A DNA stretch of 64,000 nucleotides from Candidatus Villigracilis affinis (GTDB lineage Bacteria; Chloroflexota; Anaerolineae; Anaerolineales; Villigracilaceae), in contig JADKEA010000020.1 in assembly GCA_016718275.1 (NCBI GenBank), positions 1 to 64,000 on the forward strand. Reading direction: 5' to 3'. The notes below the pieces were generated by a model. It searched no databases. It was not told the origin of the DNA and was given only the letters and a program-made list of their open reading frames with translations. This document shows, one piece after another, positions 42,996 to 51,553 of this stretch (position 1 is the stretch's first letter; each line of letters begins with the position of its first letter). The position numbers were made by a program, and so were the translations under genes.

Positions 42996-43219
42996 TTCAA
43001 AATCTTTAGCCGCGAATTGCACGAATTGCCGCTAATTTTTTAAATCATTCGCGTGAATTGGCGACATTGTGCCCACAGGGTAAATCCGCGGCTTGCTCTT
43101 GGGGTTGTGCGTAGACCTTAAATAAAAAACTCTGCACCTTTGCGCCTTTGCGTTAAGAAAAGCGGGTAAAACTCATCATATTCCCGCATGGTACAATCTT
43201 TTCTCGAAAAGGAGAATAC
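42996..43219. repeat. Gap with short tandem and inverted repeat words
   Basis: This 224-base gap has no gene. It holds CGCGAATTGCACGAATTGCC (43011-43030) with an opposite-sense copy ATTCGCGTGAATTGGCGAC (43048-43066), and a CACCTTTGCGCCTTTGCGTT repeat near 43136-43155. These are nine-base period words of the kind often seen in spacers of this genome. Confidence 0.5.
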
Positions 43220-43438
43220 ATGGTCAGTTCAGAACTGCTCGAAATTTTACGATGCCCCAACTGCGTCCGCGAGAAAAGCGGCATGCTTGTTTTGCACAAA
43301 GATGCCTGGCTTATCTGTCAGGATTGTGGCCGCAAATATCCGATCGTGGACGACATCCCCGTGATGTTGATCGACGAAGGGGATAAATGGGTCAACACCG
43401 CACAGGACGCCCTCCCCGTTCCTCCACCCGAAAAATAA
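43220..43438 (+). CDS. Trm112-like zinc-ribbon protein
   Basis: A 72-residue Trm112/YcaR-like protein. Two Cys pairs make the zinc ribbon (LRCPNC at residues 10-15 and LICQDCGRKY at about 31-40), followed by the family ending YPIVDDIPVMLIDE. In other organisms Trm112 activates methyltransferases; a partner is not evident here. AAAAGGAG precedes ATG 43220. It is followed closely by the HEAT-repeat and LCP genes. Confidence 0.9.
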   Translation: MVSSELLEILRCPNCVREKSGMLVLHKDAWLICQDCGRKYPIVDDIPVMLIDEGDKWVNTAQDALPVPPPEK

Positions 43439-43462
43439 AGGTTCGCATTGAGCGCAGTCGAA

Positions 43463-44026
43463 ATGCGTGACTTGCTGGCTGAATTGCTCAGTGGCGACGA
43501 TCAGCGCGCAGAAAATATTATTCCCGCGCTGGTTGAGATGGGGAAAGCGGCTATTCCAGCCCTGTTGGATTTGACCCGGGCTGCGGAAGTGGATTCACGC
43601 TGGTGGGCAGTACGTGCCCTCGCCGCCTCGCCTCATACGCGGACCGAAGATCTGCTCCCGCTTCTCAGCGACTCAGCGCCGGAAGTGCGTGCCGCCACTG
43701 CCCTTGCCCTGTGCAATCATCCACATGAGGCGGCTGTCGAAGCGCTGGTCAAAACTCTCGCCGACGAAGACTCACTCACAGCGGGTTTGGCAGGGACAGC
43801 CCTCGGCAAGATCGGTGCTCCTTCGGTGCCGAGCCTGCTCAAGGTGATGACAGACGCGCCGGTCAGCGTCAAAATCCTGGCGTTGCGGGCACTATCCGAG
43901 ATCAAAGACCATCGCGCCATTCCTGTTTTGATGAAATCACTCAGTGAAGACTCCGCGCTTTTGCAATATTGGGCGCAGGAGGGCTTGGAACGACTTGGGC
44001 TAAATATGGTATATGTTAAGCCCTGA
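43463..44026 (+). CDS. HEAT-repeat protein
   Basis: A 187-residue all-helical protein of about five HEAT-like repeats: GKAAIPALLDLTRAAEVDSR, WWAVRALAASPHTRTEDLLP, LLSDSAPEVRAATALALCNH, VKTLADEDSLTAGLAGTAL, then VSVKILALRALSEIKDHRAI. Such proteins serve as binding scaffolds, or as phycobilin-lyase-like proteins in phototrophs; no specific role is clear. ATG 43463 is chosen; a TTG at 43448 is in frame but lies in a REP-like word (CATTGAGCGCAGTCGAAATG). Its end overlaps an in-frame upstream ATG of the LCP gene. Confidence 0.8.
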   Translation: MRDLLAELLSGDDQRAENIIPALVEMGKAAIPALLDLTRAAEVDSRWWAVRALAASPHTRTEDLLPLLSDSAPEVRAATALALCNHPHEAAVEALVKTLADEDSLTAGLAGTALGKIGAPSVPSLLKVMTDAPVSVKILALRALSEIKDHRAIPVLMKSLSEDSALLQYWAQEGLERLGLNMVYVKP

Positions 44027-44039
44027 GGTACAGAAAATA

Positions 44040-45503
44040 ATGAATCGATTTGAATTCCTGAAGAAAATAAAACTGCCGAAACCTAAAATTCCCTCGGTGG
44101 GACGCATTATCTTTTTCGCCGTGGTCATTGGATTAAGCGCGGCGACCTTTGTATTCGCGCGTAATTTCACCGCCTGTTGGAATTTGACCGGTCTGCCCGG
44201 GATGATGCCAGCCAGTTGCGGCGGTTCAACTGGTCTATTGACTGGTCCTGATCTAACATCGGCTACGCAACAGCCGGGTGTTGTAGACCTGCCTCCCACA
44301 CCAGCCCCTGTTGCCCCCGGCGTGGAATTGCCCCCCGCATGGGACGGCGGCAGCCGCATCAACATCCTCTTCATCGGTTTGGATTTTCGCGATTGGCAGG
44401 CAAATGAAGGCCCGCCGCGCTCCGATACGATGATCCTCTTCACGATTGACCCGGTCACAAAATCGGCGGGTATGTTATCCATTCCGCGCGACCTTTGGGT
44501 GAACATTCCGGAAGGCTTTGGTTATAGCCGTATCAATACTGCCTACTCCAGCGGAGAGGGTGCGAAGCTGCCCGGCGGCGGTCCTGGCCTTGCGATGAAG
44601 ACCGTTTCACAATTGTTGGGCGTCCCCGTTCATTATTATGCTCAGGTGGATTTCAACACCTTCACTGAATTGGTGAATCGACTTGGCTGTATTTATGTAG
44701 TTCCAGAGGAAATTCTTGTGCTTGACCCCGTTGGCCCCGGTACAGACCATGTGGTGATCACTCCCGGCGGTGAACGCAAACTGTGTGGCTGGAAAGTGCT
44801 TGCGTATGCGCGTACCCGCAAATCCGAAGGCGGCGATATGGATCGCGCGCGACGTCAACAGCAGGTGATCTTCGCGCTCCAACAAAAGATTTTCGACCCC
44901 GAAGTATTTCCATCCTTGATCGCGCAGGCCCCCGAAATGTACTCGGAACTTTCGAGTGGTATTCACACCAACATGCCGCTGGATACGGCCATCAAGCTCG
45001 CCATTCTAGGCAAGGACATCACCCGCGAAAGTATCAAGACTGGCATCATCGGCACTGATATGGTCACGTTTGAAAATACCGTCCTCGGCGGTCAGGCCGC
45101 CAGTGTTATGAAGCCGATCATGGACAAGGTTCGCGTGCTGCGCGATGAGATCTTCACCAGTGGCGGTCCCACCAGCCCGATGGCTCAAGGCGAACCCGCC
45201 ACGTTGATGCGCGATGAAGAAGCCCGTGTCCGCATTGTGGATGGAACCTTCACTGCCGGGCTTGATCAGCGCGCTGGTACATTCTTCCAGTCCCAAGGCA
45301 TGAATGTGACCGAAGTTGGCCCAGCCAGTGAAGTCTACTCTTCGACATTCATCATTGTGTACGGCCCCAAGGTCTACACTGTGAAATATCTTCAGGCGGT
45401 TTTTGGTATTCCTGCCTCGAACATCCGCTTTAGCCCAGACCCCGCATCGACGGTTGACATTGAGATCCGCCTCGGTGCTGATCTGGCGGGAAGCATCCCG
45501 TAG
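44040..45503 (+). CDS. LytR-CpsA-Psr (LCP) family wall-polymer ligase
   Basis: A 487-residue LCP protein with one N-terminal membrane helix (VGRIIFFAVVIGLSAATFVF), a P-rich linker, and the LCP catalytic domain at about 105-260: ILFIGLDFRDW, RSDTMILFTIDP, LSIPRDLWVNIP, RINTAYSSG, and the Arg-rich substrate site LAYARTRKSEGGDMDRARRQ. A C-terminal LytR_C domain (about 400-485) ends the protein. LCP enzymes attach anionic or other polymers from undecaprenyl carriers to peptidoglycan, which supports a Gram-positive-like wall. ATG 44040 has GAGGT upstream; ATG 44013 is an alternative. Confidence 0.95.
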   Translation: MNRFEFLKKIKLPKPKIPSVGRIIFFAVVIGLSAATFVFARNFTACWNLTGLPGMMPASCGGSTGLLTGPDLTSATQQPGVVDLPPTPAPVAPGVELPPAWDGGSRINILFIGLDFRDWQANEGPPRSDTMILFTIDPVTKSAGMLSIPRDLWVNIPEGFGYSRINTAYSSGEGAKLPGGGPGLAMKTVSQLLGVPVHYYAQVDFNTFTELVNRLGCIYVVPEEILVLDPVGPGTDHVVITPGGERKLCGWKVLAYARTRKSEGGDMDRARRQQQVIFALQQKIFDPEVFPSLIAQAPEMYSELSSGIHTNMPLDTAIKLAILGKDITRESIKTGIIGTDMVTFENTVLGGQAASVMKPIMDKVRVLRDEIFTSGGPTSPMAQGEPATLMRDEEARVRIVDGTFTAGLDQRAGTFFQSQGMNVTEVGPASEVYSSTFIIVYGPKVYTVKYLQAVFGIPASNIRFSPDPASTVDIEIRLGADLAGSIP

Positions 45504-45517
45504 TTTAGTTGAAACGT

Positions 45518-45559
45518 AAAAGGATCCCATCTCTGTTGAAAAAGAGATGGGATCCTTTT
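45518..45559 (+). terminator. Terminator after LCP gene
   Basis: A perfect 17-bp stem AAAAGGATCCCATCTCT / AGAGATGGGATCCTTTT with an eight-base loop and T5. The reverse strand also ends in T4, so it may serve the convergent DUF4870 gene. Confidence 0.95.
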
Positions 45560-45594
45560 TATTTACCGGAGTGCGATGCACCCTTTGCTCTTTG

Positions 45595-46029
45595 TTATCC
45601 AATTAAAGTACCGCGCGTCCAATCACCGACCAGCCAATATTTGAAATCCTGTCCCTGACTGGTTTGGATGCCGCCGTAAACTCCATATCCAAGCGCCACC
45701 AATGGCATAAGGCTGAATACACAGGCAAAGGGGATGCATACGATACCGATGATGACCGAGCTCAGTACACCGGTGATCGCCCACACGATTCCCGCCACAA
45801 CGCTGCCGCCAACCCACCAGATGAGTTGAAAGATCAGTGCCTGCAAAGATTGGTAGGCTACATACTTTGAACGGTCTTTATAGATCATGTAAATTGCCAA
45901 AGGTACAAAGGGTCCCAGAATCCCGGAAACCAGATTCACCAGCACACCCAGATGGGCGATCATGGCCCATTGTCGCTCCTCTTCGGGAGTGAGGGGCAGG
46001 GAAGGGGGCGGTTGTATTTGTTCGTTCAT
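45595..46029 (-). CDS. DUF4870-type membrane protein
   Basis: A 144-residue protein from ATG 46029 behind AGGAGGATG. N-terminal PPPSLPLTPEEERQWAMIAH leads to four hydrophobic segments (LGVLVNLVSGILGPFVPLAI, FQLIWWVGGSVVAGIVWAIT, LSSVIIGIVCIPFACVFSLM). The RSKYVAYQSLQALIFQ motif is the DUF4870 hallmark. Function is unknown. A second, shorter DUF4870 protein is encoded just upstream on the same strand. Confidence 0.9.
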   Translation of the reverse strand: MNEQIQPPPSLPLTPEEERQWAMIAHLGVLVNLVSGILGPFVPLAIYMIYKDRSKYVAYQSLQALIFQLIWWVGGSVVAGIVWAITGVLSSVIIGIVCIPFACVFSLMPLVALGYGVYGGIQTSQGQDFKYWLVGDWTRGTLIG

Positions 46030-46081
46030 TACATCCTCCTGTTTTTTTATATTGGCGAGTCTAACATATAAAAATAAACAA

Positions 46082-46109
46082 AAAGACCCGCGGTTTTCCG
46101 CGGGTCTTT
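46082..46109 (-). terminator. Terminator between the two DUF4870 genes
   Basis: AAAGACCCGCGG and CCGCGGGTCTTT form twelve pairs around TTTT, with T5 on the minus strand. It lies 18 bases after the stop of the upstream DUF4870 gene. Confidence 0.9.
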
Positions 46110-46127
46110 GGTGGAGCGGGGGAAAAG

Positions 46128-46439
46128 TTATGCCCAGCCCTGATTGCGAATGAAATCGCTGATCATGGGGATCTTCACATCCTGGCCCTGATAAGCCTGA
46201 TAGGCCCACCAGAACATGGCGAAGAAGAGGATGCTGCCGCAGCCGAAGGTTACTGTCGCAAGAATAGACAGCACAACAGTGGCAACGAGGGATTGTACAG
46301 CGTTGAATTTGACGTACGGACGATTCTTTTTATCTTCCATGAAAAGGACAACGATAGCGATGATTGGGAATACGTAACCCAGCATTGCCCACAGTTTATC
46401 GTCACTGGTAACATCAGGAGACATTGGTGCTTGAGACAT
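46128..46439 (-). CDS. DUF4870-like small membrane protein
   Basis: A 103-residue protein. SDDKLWAMLGYVFPIIAIVV starts the first helix, the motif KNRPYVKFNAVQSLVATVV matches the DUF4870 pattern, and a second helical pair (LATVTFGCGSILFFAMFWW) follows. CGGAGGAAT precedes ATG 46439. It seems to be a paralogue of the next gene downstream, but a terminator lies between them. Confidence 0.88.
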   Translation of the reverse strand: MSQAPMSPDVTSDDKLWAMLGYVFPIIAIVVLFMEDKKNRPYVKFNAVQSLVATVVLSILATVTFGCGSILFFAMFWWAYQAYQGQDVKIPMISDFIRNQGWA

Positions 46440-46604
46440 GATTTATTCCTCCGAATAAGTTGATTTTGGATTTCCAGTATTTTACAACCAATCCCCCTAT
46501 CATGCAACCAATCACATTTCACCCAAGAGTACTGTATATTATTTAGGATCGCGTACTTTGATTTGCAAATCCTGATTTTTTTCAACAAGCGGTAAAATCA
46601 GCGC

Positions 46605-47534
46605 ATGTCTTTACGCATTGTCTTCATGGGCTCGCCCGATTTTGCATTACCCTCTCTTTCTGCACTGGTCTCTGCGCCAAATTATCAAGTTGTTGGTGTC
46701 ATCACCCAGCCAGATCGCGCTTCAGGCCGCGGACGAGAATTAAAGCCGCCGCCGGTGAAATCCCTTGCGCTTGAATTGAACATCCCTGTCATGCAGCCCG
46801 AAAAATTGCGCCTGCCTGAACCGATGGAGCAACTGCGCGTATGGGCTCCCGACCTGATTGTTGTAGCCGCGTTTGGTCAGATCCTGAAAAAGGATGTGCT
46901 GGAAATGCCGCATTATGGCTGCATCAACGTACATGCCTCGCTGCTTCCGCGTTGGCGCGGTGCGGCGCCCATCAACGCTGCCATTTTGCACGGGGATGAA
47001 GAAACGGGCGTGACGATCATGCAAATGGATGTAGGACTCGATACAGGTCCCATGCTGGCGAAGAAGTCCATACGCATCAAACCTGACGATACAGCTGGTT
47101 CGGTTTCACAAGCATTATCCACGCTGGGAGCGGACTTGCTCATCGAAACCCTACCCGATTATCTTGCTGGGAATCTCACCGCCACACCACAACCTGAAGA
47201 TGGTTCCACATATGCGCCGATGTTGAAAAAGACCGACGGCCTGCTTGATTTCACCCAGCCTGCGGTTGACTTGGAACGCCGTGTGCGGGCGATGAATCCG
47301 TGGCCGGGCGCGTGGTTCGAGTGGAATGGGAATCCGCTCAAGGTATTGCGCGCATCCACTGTCAGCGGCGAAAAAGGTTTGGCGAGCGGAAGCAGATTCA
47401 CAGTCGAAGGAAGACCCGCTGTTCAATCCTCCGAAGGCGCGCTGGTTTTGGATGAAGTCCAGCCTGCGGGCAAGAAGGCGATGCCGGGCAAATCCTTTCT
47501 GGCAGGCGCGCGGGATTGGGTTGCGGGCGCGTAG
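46605..47534 (+). CDS. fmt: Methionyl-tRNA formyltransferase
   Basis: A 309-residue Fmt that formylates initiator Met-tRNA using 10-formyl-THF. Motifs: IVFMGSPDFALPSLSAL, VITQPDRASGRGRELKPPPV, and the catalytic region CINVHASLLPRWRGAAPIN (Asn and His) followed by GVTIMQMDVGLDTGPMLAK. The C-terminal tRNA-binding domain is present (RRVRAMNPWPGAWFEW). No def or other partner gene lies next to it. Confidence 0.98.
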   Translation: MSLRIVFMGSPDFALPSLSALVSAPNYQVVGVITQPDRASGRGRELKPPPVKSLALELNIPVMQPEKLRLPEPMEQLRVWAPDLIVVAAFGQILKKDVLEMPHYGCINVHASLLPRWRGAAPINAAILHGDEETGVTIMQMDVGLDTGPMLAKKSIRIKPDDTAGSVSQALSTLGADLLIETLPDYLAGNLTATPQPEDGSTYAPMLKKTDGLLDFTQPAVDLERRVRAMNPWPGAWFEWNGNPLKVLRASTVSGEKGLASGSRFTVEGRPAVQSSEGALVLDEVQPAGKKAMPGKSFLAGARDWVAGA

Positions 47535-47588
47535 CGTATCGAGACCCCACGGGTTATAATCTCAAATCATATCTTTTTGGAGAAGAAA

Positions 47589-48359
47589 ATGTTCAATTCG
47601 AAAGTATTTCTTGCCGAATTCATCGGCACATTCGCGCTGGTGTTTGTCGGCATGAGTGCGGGGATCGTTAATGCGGGGCTGCTTGGTGTGGCTCTCGCGC
47701 ATGGCTTTACTTTGGCTGTGTTCGCCTATGCCTACGGACATATCTCCGGAACGCATGTGAACCCTGCAGTGACTTTCGGCCTCGCGTTGAAGGGTGTTGT
47801 GACCTGGGGGCAGGCCATTTTTTATTGGATCGCGCAGTTTGCGGGTGCGATTTTGGCGGCGTTCTTGCTTAAGACATTCCTGGATGCTTTGGGTGGTCCC
47901 ATTGATGCTGGTGCAACAGTTGGTGCGCTGACAGACAAAGCTCCCATCCTGGCAATGGTGATGGAAGCGGTTCTCACCTTCTTCCTGTTGAACACGATCC
48001 TGCACACCGCTGTGGGCGGCAAGGGCGGTCGTTTTGCAGGTTGGGCCATCGGCACAACGTATGCCTTTGCGATCCTGGCTGGCGCACCTTTCACCGGCGC
48101 TTCATTGAACCCTGCGCGCACGTTTGGCCCCGCGATCTTCTCGCTCCCGAGCATTACCAACCCGAACACCTATTTGATCTATCTGTTCGGCCCGTTGATC
48201 GGTGCAACCCTTGCCGTGCTTGTGTATAACTTCTTCACCAGCTCCGACGAAATCGAAGAAGATGAAGAGGAAGAAGTGGTAGTGGTTGAAGAACCTGTTG
48301 TTGAAGAAATGCCTGTAAAAGCTGAGAAGAAATCTGCTGCGCGTAAGACAACAAAGTAA
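47589..48359 (+). CDS. Aquaporin family channel (MIP)
   Basis: A 256-residue six-helix channel with both NPA motifs (GTHVNPAVTFGLAL and GASLNPARTFGPAI). The residue before the second NPA region and the filter could not be assigned by eye to water or glycerol. Start ATG 47589 follows TTGGAGAAG. An acidic then basic tail of about 40 residues (EIEEDEEEEVVVVEEP) is unusual and cytoplasmic. Glycerol kinase and glycerol-3-phosphate dehydrogenase genes 5-7 kb downstream make a glycerol role possible. Confidence 0.92.
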   Translation: MFNSKVFLAEFIGTFALVFVGMSAGIVNAGLLGVALAHGFTLAVFAYAYGHISGTHVNPAVTFGLALKGVVTWGQAIFYWIAQFAGAILAAFLLKTFLDALGGPIDAGATVGALTDKAPILAMVMEAVLTFFLLNTILHTAVGGKGGRFAGWAIGTTYAFAILAGAPFTGASLNPARTFGPAIFSLPSITNPNTYLIYLFGPLIGATLAVLVYNFFTSSDEIEEDEEEEVVVVEEPVVEEMPVKAEKKSAARKTTK

Positions 48360-48360
48360 G

Positions 48361-48381
48361 AAATTAGAAATTAGAAATTAG
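48361..48381. repeat. Three perfect AAATTAG heptads
   Basis: AAATTAG repeated three times without change directly after the aquaporin stop codon and before its terminator. Confidence 0.75.
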
Positions 48382-48386
48382 AAGAG

Positions 48387-48424
48387 AAGCAGTTCCCGGG
48401 AAACTTATACGGGAACTGCTTTTA
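48387..48424 (+). terminator. Terminator after aquaporin gene
   Basis: AAGCAGTTCCCG and CGGGAACTGCTT pair around an eleven-base loop, followed by TTATTTT. The 240 bases from here to the perR start hold an inverted AAATTGTA/TACAATTT pair (48448-48481) and the perR promoter; no gene. Confidence 0.88.
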
Positions 48425-48590
48425 TTTTAAATGTCGAATAGCAGCTTAAATTGTAATAGTCGACATAAGGTTGTACAATTTCATTGTGAGTGTTGTAAAA
48501 GTATAGTGCTGGATATTGGAAACAATTTATTGCAAAAGCGCTCATCATAATCTGGACTTTGCTCAAGCGATGCTTATTCAACGTGTAAGT

Positions 48591-48619
48591 TTGACTTAAT
48601 GAAACTGAATCGCTATAAT
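48591..48619 (+). promoter_or_regulatory. perR-katG promoter
   Basis: TTGACT and TATAAT with a 17-base spacer, 46 bases upstream of the perR start codon. Confidence 0.85.
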
Positions 48620-48620
48620 T

Positions 48621-48650
48621 GATAATAATGATTTGTAGAGAATAATTATC
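48621..48650. promoter_or_regulatory. Putative PerR operator
   Basis: GATAATAAT and ATAATTATC form an inverted repeat (one mismatch) with a twelve-base centre. It begins two bases after the -10 and covers the likely start of transcription, where a Fur-family repressor would block initiation. It is AT-rich like PerR boxes, but its spacing is not that of the usual 7-1-7 box. Confidence 0.45.
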
Positions 48651-48664
48651 CATAATGAGTAGCT

Positions 48665-49108
48665 ATGAATGACCCGCAAATTAGGTTTGAACAATTAATT
48701 GCGAAGCTGAAGGAAAGACAATATCGTATAACTCCACAACGGGTGGAATTGATTCGTTTGATCGCCGCGAGCGAAGGCCATCCAAGCGCATCCCAACTTT
48801 ATAACCAGATCAAGGTGCAGTTTCCAACCATGAGTCTTGCCACTGTGTACAAGACGCTTGATCTTCTGAAAGAAGTGGGTGAGGTGCTTGAGATTGGTTT
48901 GCGTGATGACAGCCATTATGACGGCAATAAGCCTTATCCGCATCCGCATTTGATCTGCATGAAATGCCAAAAAATTATGGATGGGGAACTTGACGCAGCT
49001 GTGGGGAAGATTGTTCAGGAGGTTGAAAACAACTTTGGATTTCGCGTTGTAAAACACCAACTTGACTTTTATGGATTGTGCCCGGATTGTCAAAAAAAGA
49101 GCAAATAA
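48665..49108 (+). CDS. perR: PerR-like Fur family regulator
   Basis: A 147-residue Fur-family repressor. The winged helix covers residues 15-90 (RQYRITPQRVELIRLIAASE, PTMSLATVYKTLDLLKEVGE). The metal site HYDGNKPYPHPHLIC and MDGEL has Asp where PerR proteins have Asp and iron-sensing Fur has Glu, and two CxxC pairs (ICMKC, LCPDC) make the structural zinc site. katG begins 59 bases downstream. Peroxide oxidises the metal-site His residues in PerR, which releases the operator, so perR-katG is likely one peroxide-induced unit that controls itself. Confidence 0.85.
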   Translation: MNDPQIRFEQLIAKLKERQYRITPQRVELIRLIAASEGHPSASQLYNQIKVQFPTMSLATVYKTLDLLKEVGEVLEIGLRDDSHYDGNKPYPHPHLICMKCQKIMDGELDAAVGKIVQEVENNFGFRVVKHQLDFYGLCPDCQKKSK

Positions 49109-49123
49109 ATACCTCTCTTTTTT
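49093..49123 (+). terminator. Weak hairpin between perR and katG
   Basis: AAAAAAGAG and CTCTTTTTT can pair and end in T-rich sequence. The stem is AT-rich and overlaps the perR stop. It could reduce, but probably does not block, read-through to katG. Confidence 0.4.
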
Positions 49124-49167
49124 ATTTTGATCACAACTGTTAACTTTTTTCCAAAAGGAGAATAAAA

Positions 49168-51435
49168 ATGAGCGAAGAAAGCAAATGCCCTGTTATTGGA
49201 CACGCTGGCATGACCTCTGCCAGCCGGGGAACATCCAACCGCGAATGGTGGCCCAATCAACTGAACCTGAACATCTTGCACCAGCACGCGCCCGCTTCCA
49301 ACCCAATGGATCCTGGTTTCGATTACGCCAAAGAATTTAAGAAGCTCAACTTAGCTGCGGTCAAGAAAGACTTGGCCCAACTGATGACCGACTCGCAGGA
49401 GTGGTGGCCTGCTGACTGGGGCCACTACGGCGGCTTGATGGTCCGCATGGCTTGGCACAGCGCGGGAACGTATCGCACCGCAGACGGACGCGGTGGCGGC
49501 GGTACCGGCAATCAACGGTTTGCACCGCTCAACAGCTGGCCCGACAACGTCAACCTCGACAAGGCGCGTCGTCTGCTCTGGCCCGTCAAACAGAAATATG
49601 GAAACAGACTCTCGTGGGCTGACCTGATGATTCTGGCAGGCAACGTGGCGCTGGAGTCGATGGGATTCAAGACCTTCGGTTTTGGCGGGGGCCGCGCCGA
49701 TATCTGGCAGCCTGAGGAAGATGTCTATTGGGGTAGCGAAGACAAATGGTTGGGTGGCGACATTCGCTACGCCCACGGTTCCGAGGGCGTCGAAAAGGAG
49801 GGTGCGGTGCTCGTGTCCGACGACACAGCGGATGGGAAGGTGCATGGGCGCAACCTGGAGAACCCGCTGGCAGCCGTGCAGATGGGCTTGATCTATGTCA
49901 ACCCCGAAGGCCCGGATGGCAAACCTGATCCTGTCGCTTCGGGCATTGATGTACGTGAGACTTTTGCCCGCATGGCGATGAACGATGAAGAAACCGTCGC
50001 GCTTGTCGCGGGCGGACATACCTTCGGCAAGGCACACGGCGCGGGCGACCCGAAACTGGTCGGACGCGAACCCGAAGCCGCTTCGCTGGAAGAGGTGGGC
50101 TTGGGTTGGAAGAATAGCTTAGGCAGCGGCGTGGGCGTCCACACCACATCCAGTGGCATCGAAGGCGCGTGGAAACCGAACCCCACCCAATGGGACATGG
50201 GTTACTTCGACATGCTCTTCGGCTACGAGTGGGAACTGGTCAAGAGTCCCGCTGGCGCTCAACAATGGCAGGCGAAGAACTGCAAGCCCGAACACATGAT
50301 TCCCGACGCGCACGACCCATCGAAGAAGCACGCGCCGATGATGACCACTGCTGACCTGTCGCTGCGCTTCGATCCGATCTACGAACCCATCGCGCGTCGC
50401 TTCCACAAAAACCCCAAAGCGTTTGCAGATGCCTTCGCCCGCGCCTGGTTCAAACTGACGCACCGTGATATGGGTCCCAAAGTCCGTTACCTCGGACCGG
50501 AAGTCCCAAAGGAAGACCTGATCTGGCAGGATCCCGTTCCTGCGGTCAACCACAAGTTGATCGGCGCGAAGGATATCGCCGCATTGAAGAAGGAGATACT
50601 AGCTTCGGGTCTTTCTGTGTCGGAGCTTGTTTCTACAGCCTGGGCTTCGGCATCCACCTTTAGAGGATCGGACAAGCGTGGCGGTGCCAATGGCGCGCGC
50701 ATTCGCCTGGCTCCGCAAAAGGATTGGGAAGTCAATCAGCCTGCGCAACTGGCGAAGGTGCTCAAGACGCTGGAGCGCATCCGTAAAGAGTTCAACAGCG
50801 CCCAGTCTGACGGCAAGAAGGTTTCGCTGGCTGACTTGATCGTGTTGGGTGGTTGTGCTGCGGTTGAAGCCGCAGCTAAGGCGGCTGGTCACTCAGTGAA
50901 AGTGCCTTTCACACCGGGCCGCACTGACGCTTCACAAAACCAGACCGATGTGGAATCGTTCACCTTTCTCGAACCCGAAGCGGACGGCTTCCGCAACTAC
51001 CAGAAGACGACCTTCACGGTCTCTGCGGAGGAAATGCTGGTGGACAAGGCGCAGTTGCTGACCCTCAGCGCACCCGAGATGACCGTACTCGTCGGCGGCT
51101 TGCGTGTGCTTGGCGCCAACGTCGGCGGGGCACAGCATGGCGTGTTCACCAAACAGGCTGGCAAGCTGACCAACGACTTCTTCGTCAACCTGACGGATAT
51201 GGGCGTTGTCTGGCATCCTACTTCGGATGCCGCCGAGACTTTCAATGCCCACGACCGCAAGACCGGCGAAGTCAAGTGGAGCGGCACCCGCGTGGATCTG
51301 GTCTTTGGTTCCAACTCACAGTTGCGCGCTCTCGCCGAGGTCTATGCCCAGGACGACAACAAGGAAAAGTTCGTGCGTGACTTCGTCGCCGCCTGGAACA
51401 AGGTCATGAACCTCGACCGCTTTGACCTTGCCTAA
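49168..51435 (+). CDS. katG: Catalase-peroxidase KatG
   Basis: A 755-residue bifunctional catalase-peroxidase, full length with both tandem halves. The distal haem site is MVRMAWHSAGTYRTADGRGG (Arg, Trp, His); the proximal His is in LVAGGHTFGKAHGAG; the Tyr and Met of the Met-Tyr-Trp cross-link lie in MGLIYVNPEGPDGKPDP and ARMAMNDEETVA. The N-terminal part (CPVIGHAGMTSASRGTSNRE) is that of cytoplasmic KatG. AAAAGGAG precedes ATG 49168. It detoxifies hydrogen peroxide, which for a likely anaerobe suggests exposure to oxygen. G+C looks higher than in perR, which may mean separate origins. Confidence 0.98.
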   Translation: MSEESKCPVIGHAGMTSASRGTSNREWWPNQLNLNILHQHAPASNPMDPGFDYAKEFKKLNLAAVKKDLAQLMTDSQEWWPADWGHYGGLMVRMAWHSAGTYRTADGRGGGGTGNQRFAPLNSWPDNVNLDKARRLLWPVKQKYGNRLSWADLMILAGNVALESMGFKTFGFGGGRADIWQPEEDVYWGSEDKWLGGDIRYAHGSEGVEKEGAVLVSDDTADGKVHGRNLENPLAAVQMGLIYVNPEGPDGKPDPVASGIDVRETFARMAMNDEETVALVAGGHTFGKAHGAGDPKLVGREPEAASLEEVGLGWKNSLGSGVGVHTTSSGIEGAWKPNPTQWDMGYFDMLFGYEWELVKSPAGAQQWQAKNCKPEHMIPDAHDPSKKHAPMMTTADLSLRFDPIYEPIARRFHKNPKAFADAFARAWFKLTHRDMGPKVRYLGPEVPKEDLIWQDPVPAVNHKLIGAKDIAALKKEILASGLSVSELVSTAWASASTFRGSDKRGGANGARIRLAPQKDWEVNQPAQLAKVLKTLERIRKEFNSAQSDGKKVSLADLIVLGGCAAVEAAAKAAGHSVKVPFTPGRTDASQNQTDVESFTFLEPEADGFRNYQKTTFTVSAEEMLVDKAQLLTLSAPEMTVLVGGLRVLGANVGGAQHGVFTKQAGKLTNDFFVNLTDMGVVWHPTSDAAETFNAHDRKTGEVKWSGTRVDLVFGSNSQLRALAEVYAQDDNKEKFVRDFVAAWNKVMNLDRFDLA

Positions 51436-51455
51436 CTGGTAGGATGTTTTGATAT

Positions 51456-51491
51456 AAAAAGCTGACTGGGCAAATGCCAGTCAGCTTTTTC
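51456..51491 (+). terminator. Terminator after katG
   Basis: AAAAAGCTGACTGG and CCAGTCAGCTTTTT form fourteen pairs around a seven-base loop, with a T run. Confidence 0.95.
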
Positions 51492-51553
51492 GTTTTATCA
51501 TCCATAAAATCTATGCTAAAATCCACAGCCTTTGTAAGCTTTGGAGAAAAATT

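Noticed and set aside
43448..43462. TTG start for the HEAT-repeat protein
   Set aside because: It lies in a REP-like word; ATG 43463 begins the conserved helical sequence.
48405..48653. 82-codon open frame on the minus strand upstream of perR
   Set aside because: It overlaps the aquaporin terminator, the perR promoter and its palindrome, has no ribosome binding site and an AT-driven composition (many Ile, Asn, Tyr).
49351..51314. Long minus-strand frames opposite katG
   Set aside because: They are antisense shadows of a high-GC gene with strong katG motifs on the plus strand.
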